Of a DNA stretch of 64,000 nt, positions 52,949-64,000 are shown in pieces. The notes below the pieces were generated by a model, which searched no databases, had not been told where the DNA came from, and saw only the letters and a program-made list of their open reading frames with translations. The stretch spans positions 55,109,667 to 55,173,666 of the forward strand of contig CM068586.1 in the NCBI GenBank assembly GCA_035048485.1. The letters run 5' to 3'. Position numbers and translations under genes: made by a program. Origin of the DNA: Pteria penguin (Eukaryota > Mollusca > Bivalvia > Pterioida > Pteriidae). Positions within the stretch are counted from its first letter, which is position 1; the number at the start of each line of letters is the position of its first letter.

Positions 52949-53026
52949 ATGTTCGTGTGACACTTCGTATGTGACATGGTTTCGCGTCAACCTCCATCCC
53001 CTTGACATTGTATTCTGCACAATATC
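52949..53026 (-). pseudogene. Duplicate of receptor ectodomain exon 2
   Basis: TTTTTTCAG|GATATTGTGCAGAA at 53026 copies the acceptor and start of exon 49502-49392. It reads GYCAEYNVKGMEVDAKPC against GYCAEYNAKAMKLDAMPC. After that Cys the homology stops: the third Cys segment (GICPSK) is missing and a GTATAT could act as a donor at 52948, giving a 78-bp phase 1-1 exon. It is either a relic of a duplicated receptor or a rarely used alternative exon. Confidence 0.65.
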
Positions 53027-53149
53027 CTGAAAAAATATATTTCATATTTAATTATTATGCAGTGTTACATTTCAATACTGATGAAATATTCTTTAAAATA
53101 CATTTTTTCCCGTAAGTGTTCGATTGTGATTCCACGCCTACAAGAGTGT

Positions 53150-53685
53150 ACACAGTGGGATGTACAGTGTATACTACACTGACCTCCATTAAGAATGGAC
53201 ATTGTATACTACAATGACCTCCATTAAGAATGGACATTGTATACTACACTGACCTCCATTAAGGATGTATATTGTACACTACACTGACCTCCATTAAGGG
53301 TGTACACTTTATACTACACTAACCTCCATTTAATATGTGCATTGTATACTACACAGACCTCCATTATGGATGTACATTGTATACTACACTGACCTCCATT
53401 AAGGATGTATATTGTATTCTACACTAACCTCCATTGAGGATGTACATTGTATACCACACTGACCTCCATTAAGGATGTACATTGTGTACTACTCTGGCCT
53501 TCATTAAGGATGTATATTGTATACTACACTCACCTCCATTAAGGATGTACATTGTATACTACACTGACCTACATTAAGAATGTACATTGTATACTACACT
53601 GACCTCCATTAAGGATGTATATTGTACACTACATTGACCTCCATTAAAGATGTACATTGTATACTACACTGACAGGAGGAATATT
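53150..53685. repeat. 35-bp minisatellite, array 3
   Basis: About 15 units of the same family as arrays 1 and 2, ending abruptly at ACACTGACAGGAGG where the second tail-block copy begins. Confidence 0.95.
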
Positions 53686-54190
53686 TATATTTTGATATGT
53701 TTGCCATTTGATTATATTACTGTTGTAGTCAGTGGGAAGGTAGGTCGGTAAACCGGTTAACCACACCAATTGTTTGACTGTTGTTATATCAAATGACCGT
53801 TCTAAATTGGTATTGTAACTGCACTATAATCGAATATTTTTGTGATGTCCTTATGTGTGTGTGGTTTTTTTTTTTCATATCATTACGTTATATACTGTAC
53901 ATTTCCGTGGTGGCCTCTGTCATAGGGATGGGTCAGTCACTTTTCTTTCTTTCTTTAATTCATTTTAAGAAAAAATGCAACGATGTTGTATTTATAGATT
54001 AACCGTTATGACATCTTAAGAGATAGTTGGAAACCACCCGACTCTATAAGTCATGTACTAAACTATCCAGCTATATGATATATCATATGCGACGTTTTCC
54101 ACGACGACGGTATAATTTATGCGGATATAGTGCAATTAATTGACATAGATATATATGTTCGTATGACACTTCTTAAGTAGAAGATCATAT

Positions 54191-54975
54191 TTCAATAGGC
54201 CTTCAGTGTGATAGGGTTAGATACATTGATACAATCGCATCAGGTGTAGACTTGTCATAGTTTATTTTGTTTTATGATTGTAGTACACCACATCAAGACC
54301 TTTTTACTTAAATAGTGACGGTACTTATCTTTCGCATTGCTTCACAATTTAATTCTATGTGACTGACGCACGCAAGCATTGAGAGATCATTTATGTGCTT
54401 ACGTATACCGTGACACGGGTTCTCATCCGAAAATCACATTGGGTAGACAGAAGATGAAAGATCACCTAGAGAGTAGCCCCAGTACGAACGAATTTTCCTT
54501 CTAGACTCCAAATAAACGTATATAACGAATAATAAAACTTCCTATACAGTCTGCGTTTACAAAAAATTTTATACATTGTATATATATACATCATACTTTA
54601 GGGCATCATCTAGAAATCGCTTACCTTTTGTTGTTGTGACAGAGATACGCCTTACAACACTCGTATTAACTCATCTATCTACACGTAATATTACACTGGT
54701 AAAGAACACCTCCCACTTCTAGATAAATGTCGCATTTACCTAGTATTATCATTGGTTCAGATTAACCCCATAAAATTCACTAAAATAGAGTCCTTTGATG
54801 GGGTGGCGGGGGGGGGGGGGGGTGTAGGAGATGATGGGTTTCATTGCAGTTGCCAAGTTGAAGTTTTGCAGGCTTTATGTATAGTTTTTATTAAAGTATG
54901 GAATTTATTACTATATAATCGAATTAAAATTGTGCTTTGATGACATATGTTTCCATATAGGAAAGTGAGAATTTT
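54191..54975. other. Intergenic stretch with SINE scrap and poly-G tract
   Basis: A short SINE remnant (TACCGTGACACGGG) lies near 54407. Minus-strand sequence at about 54690-54625 (GTTGTAAGGCGTATC) recurs near 57790-57770 in the same orientation; here it is followed by a GTAAGC, so it could be an untranslated first exon, unproven. A 12-14 G tract lies at 54808-54821. Confidence 0.4.
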
Positions 54976-55112
54976 TAGTTTCCACAATTTTCAATACGGG
55001 ACTTTCGAGATACGCATCAGTGATTCGATTTCATACCATGCCGGAAATTGAATGCCTTACTTTCACAAAAATATGTAACTTCGAATTGGACGTGTATCTT
55101 GGAAGTTCCGTA
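54976..55112. repeat. Short foldback (MITE-like) element
   Basis: ACGGGACTTTCGAGATACGC near the left end pairs with CGTGTATCTTGGAAGTTCCG near the right end. Its inner GCCGGAAATTGAATGC links it to the 47755-48090 element. Confidence 0.7.
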
Positions 55113-55618
55113 TATACCCTGCTGAAGAACTGACTCGAGCACGAAAATATTTTAATTCTGCTATGCTAATATCCTGTTAAGTTTAAAACACTTCATTACT
55201 TTGATCTCTGTTTATAATTTATCTCACACTTATGTTTTGTTCGTATTCATTTCTTGGAAAGATATTTTCATGTTATCAATACATGCTTCACAGGAAGTAT
55301 TATCCATTAAACAGCTAAAATTCATTTTCCAATTTTCTTTACCTATCATTTTCGGAAATATTAAGTTTTACACTTAATGCTTTCTGGTTCATAAAATCAG
55401 TGTTAGTTAAACTTTATTAATATCCGGCATATCAATACATAATTCTTACGAAGTTAGTCTGCTATCTGTTCTACTTTTAGCAATTTTATTTGCATCACAT
55501 GAAGTATATTAATTTATTGTTGGAATATGTGTATGAAAAAGATTTTCTACATTCACAGTAGACAAGATTATCTGCAAACTATCAATGTTTGTATCGTTTT
55601 CCAAAAAAAAAAAAAAAA

Positions 55619-55996
55619 ATTAAAAGGTATATATGTTCTATATTTATCATAACCACCAGGCCGGTGTCACTGCTGGTGGACTGATAGTCGCTGAGGGCAT
55701 CATAAGCCTAGTTTTCAGTGCTTTTGTACTGACATGTAATATATACCTCAAATTTTCAGTCATCAAATTAAGTAAATCATTCTAAAACTAAGGAGTATTT
55801 CATTCATGCATAGCTCTGTCCTTAGATAGATTCTTTCGTTCACTTTTTTGTCATTTTGACTTCAAGAATGCTCTTTATATTTTTATATATTTTGAGAATT
55901 CCAATCATTCGGCCACGAGCATCACGGAAGAGACATAACTTGTCGAAATGCGCATATGGTGCACAAAATTAAAAGGTATATATGTTCTATATTTAT
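55619..55996. repeat. 320-bp insert between 29-bp exact direct repeats
   Basis: The same 29 bp (ATTAAAAGGTATATATG onward, ending TATTTAT) occurs at 55619-55647 and 55968-55996. The segment between ends with ACTTGTCGAAATGCGCATAT and GGTGCACAAA. A run of A precedes the left copy. It could be a retroelement 3' end with a long target duplication, or a two-unit tandem array. Confidence 0.75.
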
Positions 55997-57169
55997 TTCA
56001 GTTATATTTAATTTTCCCCCCCTAGAATAAGTGCATAATATAACTTTTGTATGTCCTATGGTTAAACTGTTTTTGTGGCGAGTGGGAAGGAGCTATTAAA
56101 TAGGTGTGAGTGACGATTATCATGTTCAATTGACTGCCTTATTCAGTACTCCGGCTACATTACAATTGAATATTTTTGTGATGTCTTCTTGTGTGTTTAT
56201 TCTATCGCTATATATATGTTCTTCATACAAGTGAGCCAGATGTCTTCTTTCAGTCCATTTTACTTAAGTCATCCCACATTGAGCGAGACCTGATTATGTA
56301 CGTTGATCGACCAATATCCATCTCAAGAAATTTAATGAGGTATAAATGTGTATCATGTTTGTTGAAATATTAATATTTGGTCATTTATTAAGTTAAAAAG
56401 ATCGTAAGAAATCTCATTTTAATGAAACTTTACATAGCAGCGATTACATTTCTACTTCTATGATACATTCAATTTACTGATATATTACAGAAGCATTACA
56501 AAAGTCTGCCCAAGACTTGCAGACCCTATCCTGAGACTTATTTTTCAGCATTATTTGTCTCGTGGAGATAACATATAAACGAAATAGTTTAACGCCTTAG
56601 ACAACGACAGTATCATAGTTACTTATTAGGCAACTGTACAGCCTTGTCCAGACTTCATGGTTTACGACTAGCCATCTGTATTACAGATATTATCCTAAAC
56701 AGTAGTTCTCTGGTACTCCTACAGATCAACGATCTTAGGTCCCATTCAGATGAGTATACCACAGATACCTCATATTGTTGTCACTCGGTGCGATATACAA
56801 TAAACCACGTGCACAATTGCTCTACAATGGAATATCTTTTAAATTTTTTTTACTTACATTTGTTATTATTTAAGATTGTTAGTATTTGTCGTCGAAAAAG
56901 GAGATGGAGGTTCATATGCTCCTCAGCTGTGGAACACCGCCATAAGATGACTTCGTTTCTGATGGCGGTACCTGTCTGATGCATGACTTCAAAGCTTTTA
57001 ACCAAAGAATTTCACATACTCTAAGCCGTGAGTTTTAATTAATGTATTTCGTAACACGGGTCCTCGGTTTATATTTTCCCATTCAAAGAATAGACATAGA
57101 GACGGAAGGACAACGGTCCGATTGCAGCTTCAAAATCCCAATTTCTGCCGCCATATTAACCAACATTCC
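55997..57169. other. Intergenic stretch with a tail-repeat fragment
   Basis: 56065-56260 contains GAGTGGGAAGG and TTTTTGTGATGTC motifs of the tail family seen at 53.7 and 60.7 kb. A 111-codon plus-strand frame at 56644 has no family resemblance. Nothing else recognised. Confidence 0.45.
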
Positions 57170-57612
57170 CCTAAAATGCCATACTACTTGTGTGATACAC
57201 TGAACCAACATTCCCCTAAAATGTCATACTTCCAGTTTGGTACCACTGAACCAACATTCCCCTAAAATGTCATACTTCCAGTTTGGTACCACTGAACCAA
57301 CATTCCCCTAAAATGTCATACTACCAGTGTCATACCACTGAACCAACATTCCCCTAAAATGTGAACTAACATTCCCATAAAATGTCATACTACCAGTGTC
57401 ATACCACTGAACCAGCATTCCCCTAAAATGACATATTACCAGTGTCATACTACTGAACCAACATTCCCCTAAAATGTCATACTACCAGTGTCATACCACT
57501 GAACCAACATTCCCCTAAAATGTCATACTACCAGTGTCATACCACTGAACCAAAATTCCCCTAAAATGTAATAGTACCAGTGTCATACCACTGAACCAAC
57601 ATTCCCCTTAGT
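57170..57612. repeat. 44-46-bp minisatellite, about 10 units
   Basis: Units carry ACTGAACCAACATTCCCCTA, AAATGTCATACTACCAG and TGTCATACC, with one truncated unit at 57359-57384. Confidence 0.92.
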
Positions 57613-57954
57613 TTCCACAGTGAACTATATAACAAAACAGGAAACTCACTACATAACATGTCTTTACTAGAAATGTTACAGTTTTAAATATTTATAACGT
57701 TATGCTCCGGAAACTGATTTAGAAACTTGCACAAGAAGAATTAGAAACAGGTTACCGGCTACTTCTTTACAAAGATACGCCTTACAAAGTTTGTATCAAC
57801 TCATCTATCTATTGTACAGATACATGTAAATACGAGTACCACTAACGTCGAGATAAATTAAGTGTTCTTTCGTATTATCATTATATCTGTTGGATTCGAA
57901 CCTGTTGATTTACGAGTCACCTATTCAAATAGATTTAGATGTTGATTGATTGAT

Positions 57955-58205
57955 TGACTTCACACCACGAATATTTCACGTACATGGTGACGGCATCTGC
58001 CTGATGCGGGGCATACAAATGTTGAACTTTGCAACGGACCCACCGAAGCAGTGAGGGATCTTCAACATGCCATGTATACCACGACACGGGGCCTCGGTCT
58101 TTACTGTCTCATCCGAAAGACAGGACACCGGCATGACCAGAGCGGGACTCGAACCCCGGCCTCCCGATCAGGGTACGAGCGCAATACCACTAGGCCACGC
58201 CGGCT
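57955..58205 (-). repeat. tRNA-derived SINE, minus strand, well preserved
   Basis: On the minus strand it starts GCCGGCGTGGCCTAGTGGTA (A-box region) and has a B-box GGTTCGAGTCCC, then the body TCTTTCGGATGAGACAG and GATCCCTCACTGCTTCGG, ending in ACGTGAAATATTCGTGG. It is head-to-tail collinear with the copy at 25678. Confidence 0.82.
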
Positions 58206-58379
58206 TTAGATTTAGATGACATATATCTTGTGATTCCTATTGTCTCCGAAACATGTCCTTTTCTAGGGATGATGAATTTCATTCCGTTGATTGCCAAATT
58301 CGATGAGCCGTTTTAGTATTAGTAATTAGTGCCTATATCGTATGTTTGTCCATTCTGATTACTCGGTATGAAAGTGTGT

Positions 58380-58760
58380 CTCTAAATGAAAAATCGTATA
58401 CCGAAATTGTTGTGAGTAAAAAACGAAGAAGTACTGAGGGGTAAACCACATCTCATGGAACAAAGGGGACAATATCGTGTTTAGTGTCATATTCAGACAA
58501 ATGCGACCCTCTAATAAAATCGAGGTGAGACCAGGTGCCCGGGAGGAGTAAGCGTCCCTTGGCTGCATGCAACACCCGTCGCAACTGTCCTGCAACAACT
58601 TTTAAAATCGAGGAGGGAAATACATAACTATACACGCATCAACATACAAAGGAGACAGGAACACGAAGTCAAATTTCCCATTCAAGGCAAGAAATGCTGC
58701 CTGCCTGAAATTCCGGTGTCGGAAACGCAGGTGAACAAATATCTGTATATACATGTATAT
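58380..58760 (-). mobile_element. Isolated 3' tail of the first Penelope-like subfamily
   Basis: Closely matches 32040-32340 (AAAATCGAGGTGAGACCAGG, TGCCCGGGA, CAACACCCGTC, ACGAAGAAGTAC) without any RT sequence next to it. Confidence 0.75.
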
Positions 58761-59444
58761 ATATATAAGTAACGTCATTGAGTAACGTTATTTCAGTTAG
58801 CCGTCCTAAGTCGATGCATAAACTGTGTACAATTAAATTTTGTGTGATTTTTTTATAATTGTATGCCTTTTTGTCTGTGATGACTTTGACATAAGGCTGA
58901 GTCAGATGTCTGTATGCTTTCTTTAATTAATTCGTCTAGACCTTTGACAACTGTAATAAGAGTGTGTAATGCGAATGATAACAAATTTTAGTCATCTCTC
59001 TCAATTGTAAAATGGAGTAAAAATCACGGTTATTTCTAATCGTGTATGAATATAGCAATCTGAAAAAAAAAAGACGAAGAAAATCTGATTATGTTAATTG
59101 TTGAAAATTTAACAATAATCAAGTTCGCATGTTTTGTTTCATTGACATCAAAAGGGTGTCTGAAGAAATGTCACTCAGGTGTATGACAAATGTGGGCATC
59201 GAAATGAATAGTAAACAAGAGTAATCACATAAATAGACATAAAAATATTAAGGTATTTGATTATTGTTTTGGTGCCAACTGCGGACAATAAAATGATACG
59301 ATGTTTTGTTAGATTTTGGTCTTACGTTACACCAACATTATTGTACTTATATGGTTACAGCATCTGCCTTATGTAATCTACACCTTTGCAAGGAACCCAC
59401 TCGCAGCAGTGGAGAATCATTACATCTTTCATTTCTAATCCAAG
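58761..59444. other. Intergenic stretch with tail-repeat and SINE scraps
   Basis: 58790-58960 is a tail-family fragment (GTCCTAAGTCGATGC, GGCTGAGTCAGATGTCT). 59320-59430 is a degenerate minus-strand SINE body (GGTTACAGCATCTGCCTTAT). No gene seen. Confidence 0.5.
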
Positions 59445-60970
59445 CTAATTAATTTTTTAGTTTTGATTTTTCGACAACATATACCTCTTTACCTCATGAT
59501 TTAATCAAAATCAAGTTGTTGTTGCTTATTCTTTGGTGTTTCCACTGAGAGTCTTAATCATACCTCTGTTCTTCAGGTACACCTGGATTTTTCTCAAACA
59601 AACATTATGATAATTATGAATATTGCACTTGTAATGAGCTATGCAATGCCATCACATTTTATGGATAATTTATATAAGCAATTTAATGGCAAAGTTTATC
59701 AACAGATAATTGGGATTCCCATGGGCACTAAATGGCGCCCATTATAGCAGATTTATTTGTTATGGGAGAGACTACAATGTATTATATGAAATTGAAACAT
59801 TTCGACCTTATTGATAAGGTCAACGGCACCTTGACGCTATTTTATTAATCAATTACCTTGACTTTGAAAAGCACATTACGGACATGTACCCACTTGAACT
59901 TCCAATACATGAAGCCAATTGTTCTGATTAGGATACACCTTTCCTGGACTTAAACAAAAATCATTAACAACAATATCCATTCGAACATATATGATAAACG
60001 TGACAACTTTTGGTTTCCCAGTGTTAATTTCCCTCATTCACATTGTGATGTCCCGAATCTCCCATGCTATTTATATTAGTCAATTGTTTCGGTTTGCTAG
60101 AGCCTGCACTAATGTTTTGTATTTTTAGGCAAAAATTCTCAGATTACTTTTAAATTGCCAACTCAGGGTTATAAATATAACAAACTTCTGAAAACATTTC
60201 GTAAATTTTACAGATCTTATTCACTCAATTTATCTAAATTCGGTAATGTTATTTTTCATCAATACAATCCAGCGAAATTTCCAATCCCAATTTCTAAGGT
60301 GATCTAGTGTACAAACTAAGGAGGGTCAGAGGTTCCAATAATTCCACATCGACGGGTACTGAAATTATTGAACGCCTTAGACATCGACAGCATGACCCTA
60401 TGATCATCGTAGGTCTTGTATTGAATCCCTATACAGTCCTTTGCAGACTTAACTGAGCGTTGCCCAAAACTTTTCAAAGGAGATCCTGAGTCTCGTCCCC
60501 TCTGACCGTTAGTCGGAACTCCCAATGATCAAGACTCTGAGCTCACTTACAGACTGACAGAGTAGTTTCCTCATGTTGATGTCGTTCTATATATTCTTGT
60601 ATTTTATTGTATAAAAGTTTCGTGTGAACATTTTTTATGACCTCTGGTCTTGTAAAACCTGTTATGTCCTGTTCTTTATATGGAAGATTATTTATAAATT
60701 TTTTAATGTGTGTCCTTTGATTGTGCAGCTTTTGCGGGGAGTGGGAAGGTGGACGCCCGTAAACCGGTTAACCATACCAATTGAGTTATGTTTGTTACTT
60801 TAATTTACCGCCCTAAATTGGTATCGTAGCTGTTCTACAATCTAATACATGTATCTATATACTGTCGTTTTATTTTACTATTATCATAATCTATGTGAAT
60901 GTCCTTGGTGATGTGCGTCATACAGATCTGTCAAATGTCTTCTGTTGTTTTCTCTTCCATGACAAGGGAC
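59445..60970 (+). pseudogene. Second-subfamily RT element, heavily decayed, with tail
   Basis: Recognisable in order: TTYTSLPHDLIKIKLL-like sequence at 59475, QFNGKVYQQIIGIPMGTK at about 59680-59730, a damaged YxDD region near 59830, IYDKRDNFW at about 59985, FYRSYSLNLSKFGN at about 60208, and a GACCGTTAGTCGGAACTCC tail. NCAP has become KWRP-like by a one-base shift. The tail block follows at 60710-60970. It lies on the plus strand, just beyond the 3' end of the second receptor gene. Confidence 0.7.
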
Positions 60971-61802
60971 TTCGGATTTTAGTGTTTCATCTAAAAGGCA
61001 GGATGCAGAAAAAACCACCAGCGTTGCTAAAATAAAGGAACATCCCGGTTACCAGCCAAGCACTTAACCGATCCGAATGATTTGACATTCGTCACTCAGT
61101 TGATGTACTTAATCACTTTACGGCACTACTTTCTACTTATCATAAAGCAGTATAATACAAACACCATGCAAATTAAAAAAAACAAACCAAAGATAATTTT
61201 CCATATACAATACATTCATTCTGTATCATGGCTACAATGATCAGTACATGATCTTGGCCTTTGACCCATAACTTCATATTTCTTCTCCTTCTTCATTTCT
61301 TCGTCGTTTCAGCGTAAGAAGTTTGTGTATTATCCCGAAATTACCGGAGCATAATAATGATTGGTGTAGTTTTGCTCAATAATATCTCCTCAGCAACTGT
61401 CAAAGACACAAACTTATTAGCTACAGACCATCAGAAGAAAGGGGCTATGCATATCCAGAATGCTCATATATTTATATTCTATGTATTTATCTGTTTTAAT
61501 TTTTTTTCTGTGATTAGGAACCATTTATCGCACTTAACTGAAGCACGTATCACGTATTTGGAACTTTAAAGTGAATGATTCAGAATTGCTTTTCATCAAT
61601 CTCATCAAATACCTGTTGTAACTAAGCCATTGTACGCTATACGATCATTCTTTACAATGTAGTATACTCTTGTCTTATCATTCAGAACTGCTTATCGAAT
61701 GATAAGACAAGAGTATATTAAATCGTTGTATAACTAAACATATCGCAAAGTGTATCATTATGAACAAAATAAACGACAGTGTACATTGTGAATTACACAT
61801 AT
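60971..61802. other. Region 3' to the second receptor-NTPase gene, with a strong hairpin
   Basis: A near-perfect 20-bp stem with a ~15-nt loop (ATACTCTTGTCTTATCATTC and its complement) lies at 61663-61717, 86 bp past the minus-strand stop, so it could sit in that gene's 3' UTR. The 70-codon frame at 61357 is not supported. Confidence 0.6.
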
Positions 61803-63472
61803 TTATTGAATATTTCTGTTTATTCCAAAATGTTTAACAAGCACTTTTTTACGAAAGCTTTCGTCTCTAAGTATACTGTGCCCAGTTAGCTCAATTTTTT
61901 TCTTGTTGACTAAATCAACTAGCAATTCCAGAACCTTGGGTTTCTCTATGACAAGAAGTCCATCTTTCACATACACATCTGTCCATTTCTTGTCGTTTGT
62001 TCGTAAATATCGCAAGATTGTCCCTTGATCGCAATGGTTTAAGAGAATTTTTGGACATTTGTTACCAAAACATTTGAACAACAATCGTAGTATTGATTCA
62101 TGTATAAATTCATATCTTCCATCCTCCTTTTGTCGTAATAGGTAGTGATCTACGTCAAGGGTAGGTTGACTGATTTTGGAGACATCCCCTATCACACGTA
62201 GTAGCTCTTTGTCATACTCAGTGTTGTCAATTATACCACCTTTAAGCATCACATATATAAGCGTACAGTACTTACATTGCTCAGAGTGATCTTTAGAACT
62301 CCTCAGATCACCAATATCCCGTATTAAATGACTCAAAGGATCTTTGAAAAAATTTCCTGCTTTCACAGTGGGTTTTTTCATTTGTGAAAAAATGTATAAA
62401 GACAGTGGGACGCCAATATTTCGTTTTAAAGATTTTAGATGTTCTGTAATATTTTTGTAATCGTAAAATGCAGGAGCTTGATTTTTTTCATCAACCATTA
62501 TCTGATACGCGATACACAGTTTTCCGATATCCGATAAAACGGGACGATACTTTTCGGAAAGATGTAGCTCTTTGCAGAAATCGAATGGATTTACACAAGG
62601 TATCAAGGAAGTTGGACGGTTTTGAATGTTTTTGAAAGTTAATGATGAAATTGTTATGATTACTTGAATAGTTCCACCCTCAGTTTTCAGTTCTATATCA
62701 TGTAGCCTTTTGATATATGGAATAAACTTGCCCGGTTGATGATTCCAAATTTCAAAACAATCATCTAATAAAAGTACAGTCTTTTTTTCTGAATCAAACT
62801 CGGTAGGAATTGATTCGAAATCGGTGAATGTAAGAAATTGATATACCGCATCACATAATTTTACACACGTGTTCCACGCTAATGACGTCTTTCCAGATCC
62901 CGGGTCTCCCGTGATGAGGACACTTTCACCAGATTTTATCCATTCACGTAATGTCTTTGTGACTTCAAGCTCTGTGTAATGACTGTTGTTGAAAAAGTCC
63001 AGCTCTGTTAATCAAATACATATTTCTTCGTCAGACGTAATCATATGAATTATGATATTTGATGTCATTTTATACGAAAATATATTGATCGGACAGTTTT
63101 CATCATTCTTAGTCGTTTCAGCTCAAATTCATCACCTTCAATGTACTAATGGTGGTATTTATTTATTAATCCCAAGTTCAGTGTTCTTATTTGTTGTTTA
63201 CTAATTATGTGTGTTTATTTCTATGGCGTTTACGTCAAAATATTCCAAGAACATACTAGTATACGAAACGAACACAGAAAAAAATATACATATTGTCAGG
63301 CGAGTCTTTCCAAATAGATCTTTTCAAACTGAATGTAGGAATTCACTGTCTATTCCGAAAACAAAGTATTTAACTAAAGAAAGGTGTAAAATATGTATCT
63401 TACGAAGTCTTTGTTTGTGAAATGGTAAATACATCTTGGGTTGTTCCTCCGGAATCCTTGATTTTGTTTCAT
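61803..63472 (-). CDS. Paralogous STAND NTPase gene (linker exon plus NTPase exon), 5' end not resolved
   Basis: The NTPase exon 63004-61803 starts at AACAG|AG and is open to the stop. It has no Met before residue ~133, confirming that it is an internal exon. Walker A is GDPGSGKTS and Walker B TVLLLDDCFEIW, with GTIQVIITISS and the C-terminal blocks YCTLIYVMLKGGII, RYEFIHESILRLLFK and DGLLVIEK. The linker exon 63472-63404 (69 bp, phase 1-1, TTGTAG acceptor, GTAAGA donor) reads ETKSRIPEEQPKMYLPFHKQ and has the same phases as the first gene's 60-bp linker exon. Compared with the first copy, it lacks some residues just after the P-loop and extends about 11 residues further at the C-terminus (VKHFGINRNIQ). 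The role is presumably the same: an ATP-driven signalling switch under a membrane receptor. Confidence 0.8.
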
Positions 63473-63789
63473 CTACAATACGATAATGTTAGTTAAATTG
63501 CACAGTAAATAACAGAACACATATATGCGATGTAAATGTTACATGCGTATTTCGACAAATCAAGTGTCTCTTTGATGATGCTTAATATGGAAACTATATG
63601 AAGAGCACAATGGATACAAAACAAAAGTTTTTGTGTTTCAATTATTACCAACATCAGACCAAACATTTTGATTAGCACTTTGATTTCACAAACTGTGATA
63701 ATAAAACCCGAAAACTAAAATCAATAGGGACAGCAATTACACTATAATCTTTGTAATCGGAAACTTAGGTACTCCGATTTTCGCTTTAC

Positions 63790-63909
63790 TCTGATGAAAT
63801 TCTTCCTATTAATTACATACAGAAATAATATGAGCATTCCTAATGCTGCGCACTCCGAATTCAGAACATAAATTCCAGTTCCCTTATCATCTTCTAATGG
63901 AATTGGACA
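63790..63909 (-). CDS. Candidate transmembrane exon of the second receptor gene
   Basis: An open 40-codon segment between a TAG acceptor (63910) and a GTAAAG donor (63789) reads PLEDDKGTGIYVLNSE, then the hydrophobic AALGMLILFLYVIN and a basic RKNFIR. The position upstream of the linker exon is right for a membrane helix. The donor leaves phase 0 whereas the linker exon needs phase 1, so a different donor or a small extra exon would be required. Treat as tentative. Confidence 0.35.
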
Positions 63910-64000
63910 CTATACACGTTTACCCAATCTAAACCTTGCGGAATTCATCGGCAGTAATTTAAAAAGATAACTGATTTTTTGTTTGTCCAGGTAATGACCA

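Larger units (their letters stand above)
52507..54190. repeat. Tandem duplication of a ~480-bp tail block
   Basis: 52507-52980 and 53690-54190 are two diverged copies (shared: CACACCAATTGTTTGACTGT, CCACCCGACTCTATAAGTCA, TTTATGCGGATATAG, CAATTAATTGACATAGATAT). Between them sit the spare ectodomain exon (52949-53026) and a third minisatellite array. Confidence 0.85.

Overview
The window reads as a eukaryotic, AT-rich, intron-rich and repeat-rich genome, most likely a mollusc and probably a bivalve. The reasons are: split genes with GT-AG introns; a copper monooxygenase gene; receptor/STAND-NTPase genes of a kind I associate with expanded bivalve families; many tRNA-derived SINEs; Penelope-like reverse transcriptase remnants; and long minisatellites. 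The species call is inference, because no rRNA or mitochondrial marker is present. All the protein-coding genes I could assemble lie on the minus strand. Their exon boundaries were chosen by hand from splice dinucleotides, reading-frame phase and protein sense.

Layout. (1) 1-6962: a MOXD1/DBH-like copper monooxygenase; nine exons are recoverable and the C-terminus lies off the left edge. (2) 7.0-13.0 kb: microsatellites, SINEs and a diverged ~130-bp tandem repeat. (3) 13014-22193: a five-exon gene of unknown name with features suggestive of a PD-(D/E)XK nuclease fold. Three of its introns hold minisatellites, one with a 904-bp higher-order repeat. A dead copy of its second exon sits at 24.7-24.9 kb. 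(4) 25-35 kb: a non-LTR fragment, a 35-bp minisatellite interrupted by a 581-bp TIR element, a 1.6-kb inverted repeat, and two Penelope-like RT elements. (5) 35996-51580: a gene assembled from six phase-compatible exons. It encodes a cysteine-rich ectodomain, one transmembrane helix with an Arg6 stop-transfer, a short linker and a ~395-residue STAND-type P-loop NTPase. Its introns carry a 60-bp minisatellite, MITEs and another RT copy. (6) 51.6-61 kb: duplicated pieces of the receptor locus (including a spare ectodomain exon), more of the 35-bp minisatellite, SINEs and decayed RT elements. (7) 61803-63472, possibly to 63909: a second, paralogous receptor/NTPase gene that probably continues past the right edge.

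The most interesting content is the pair of membrane-anchored STAND NTPases. Their architecture (a disulfide-rich ectodomain joined directly to a signal-transduction ATPase) would suit a surface or vesicular immune or stress sensor. Next are the traces of how the locus evolves: exon duplication along with minisatellite blocks and repeated tail sequences. Most other open frames are spurious, including the 325- and 379-codon ones, which are tandem repeats with unit lengths divisible by three.
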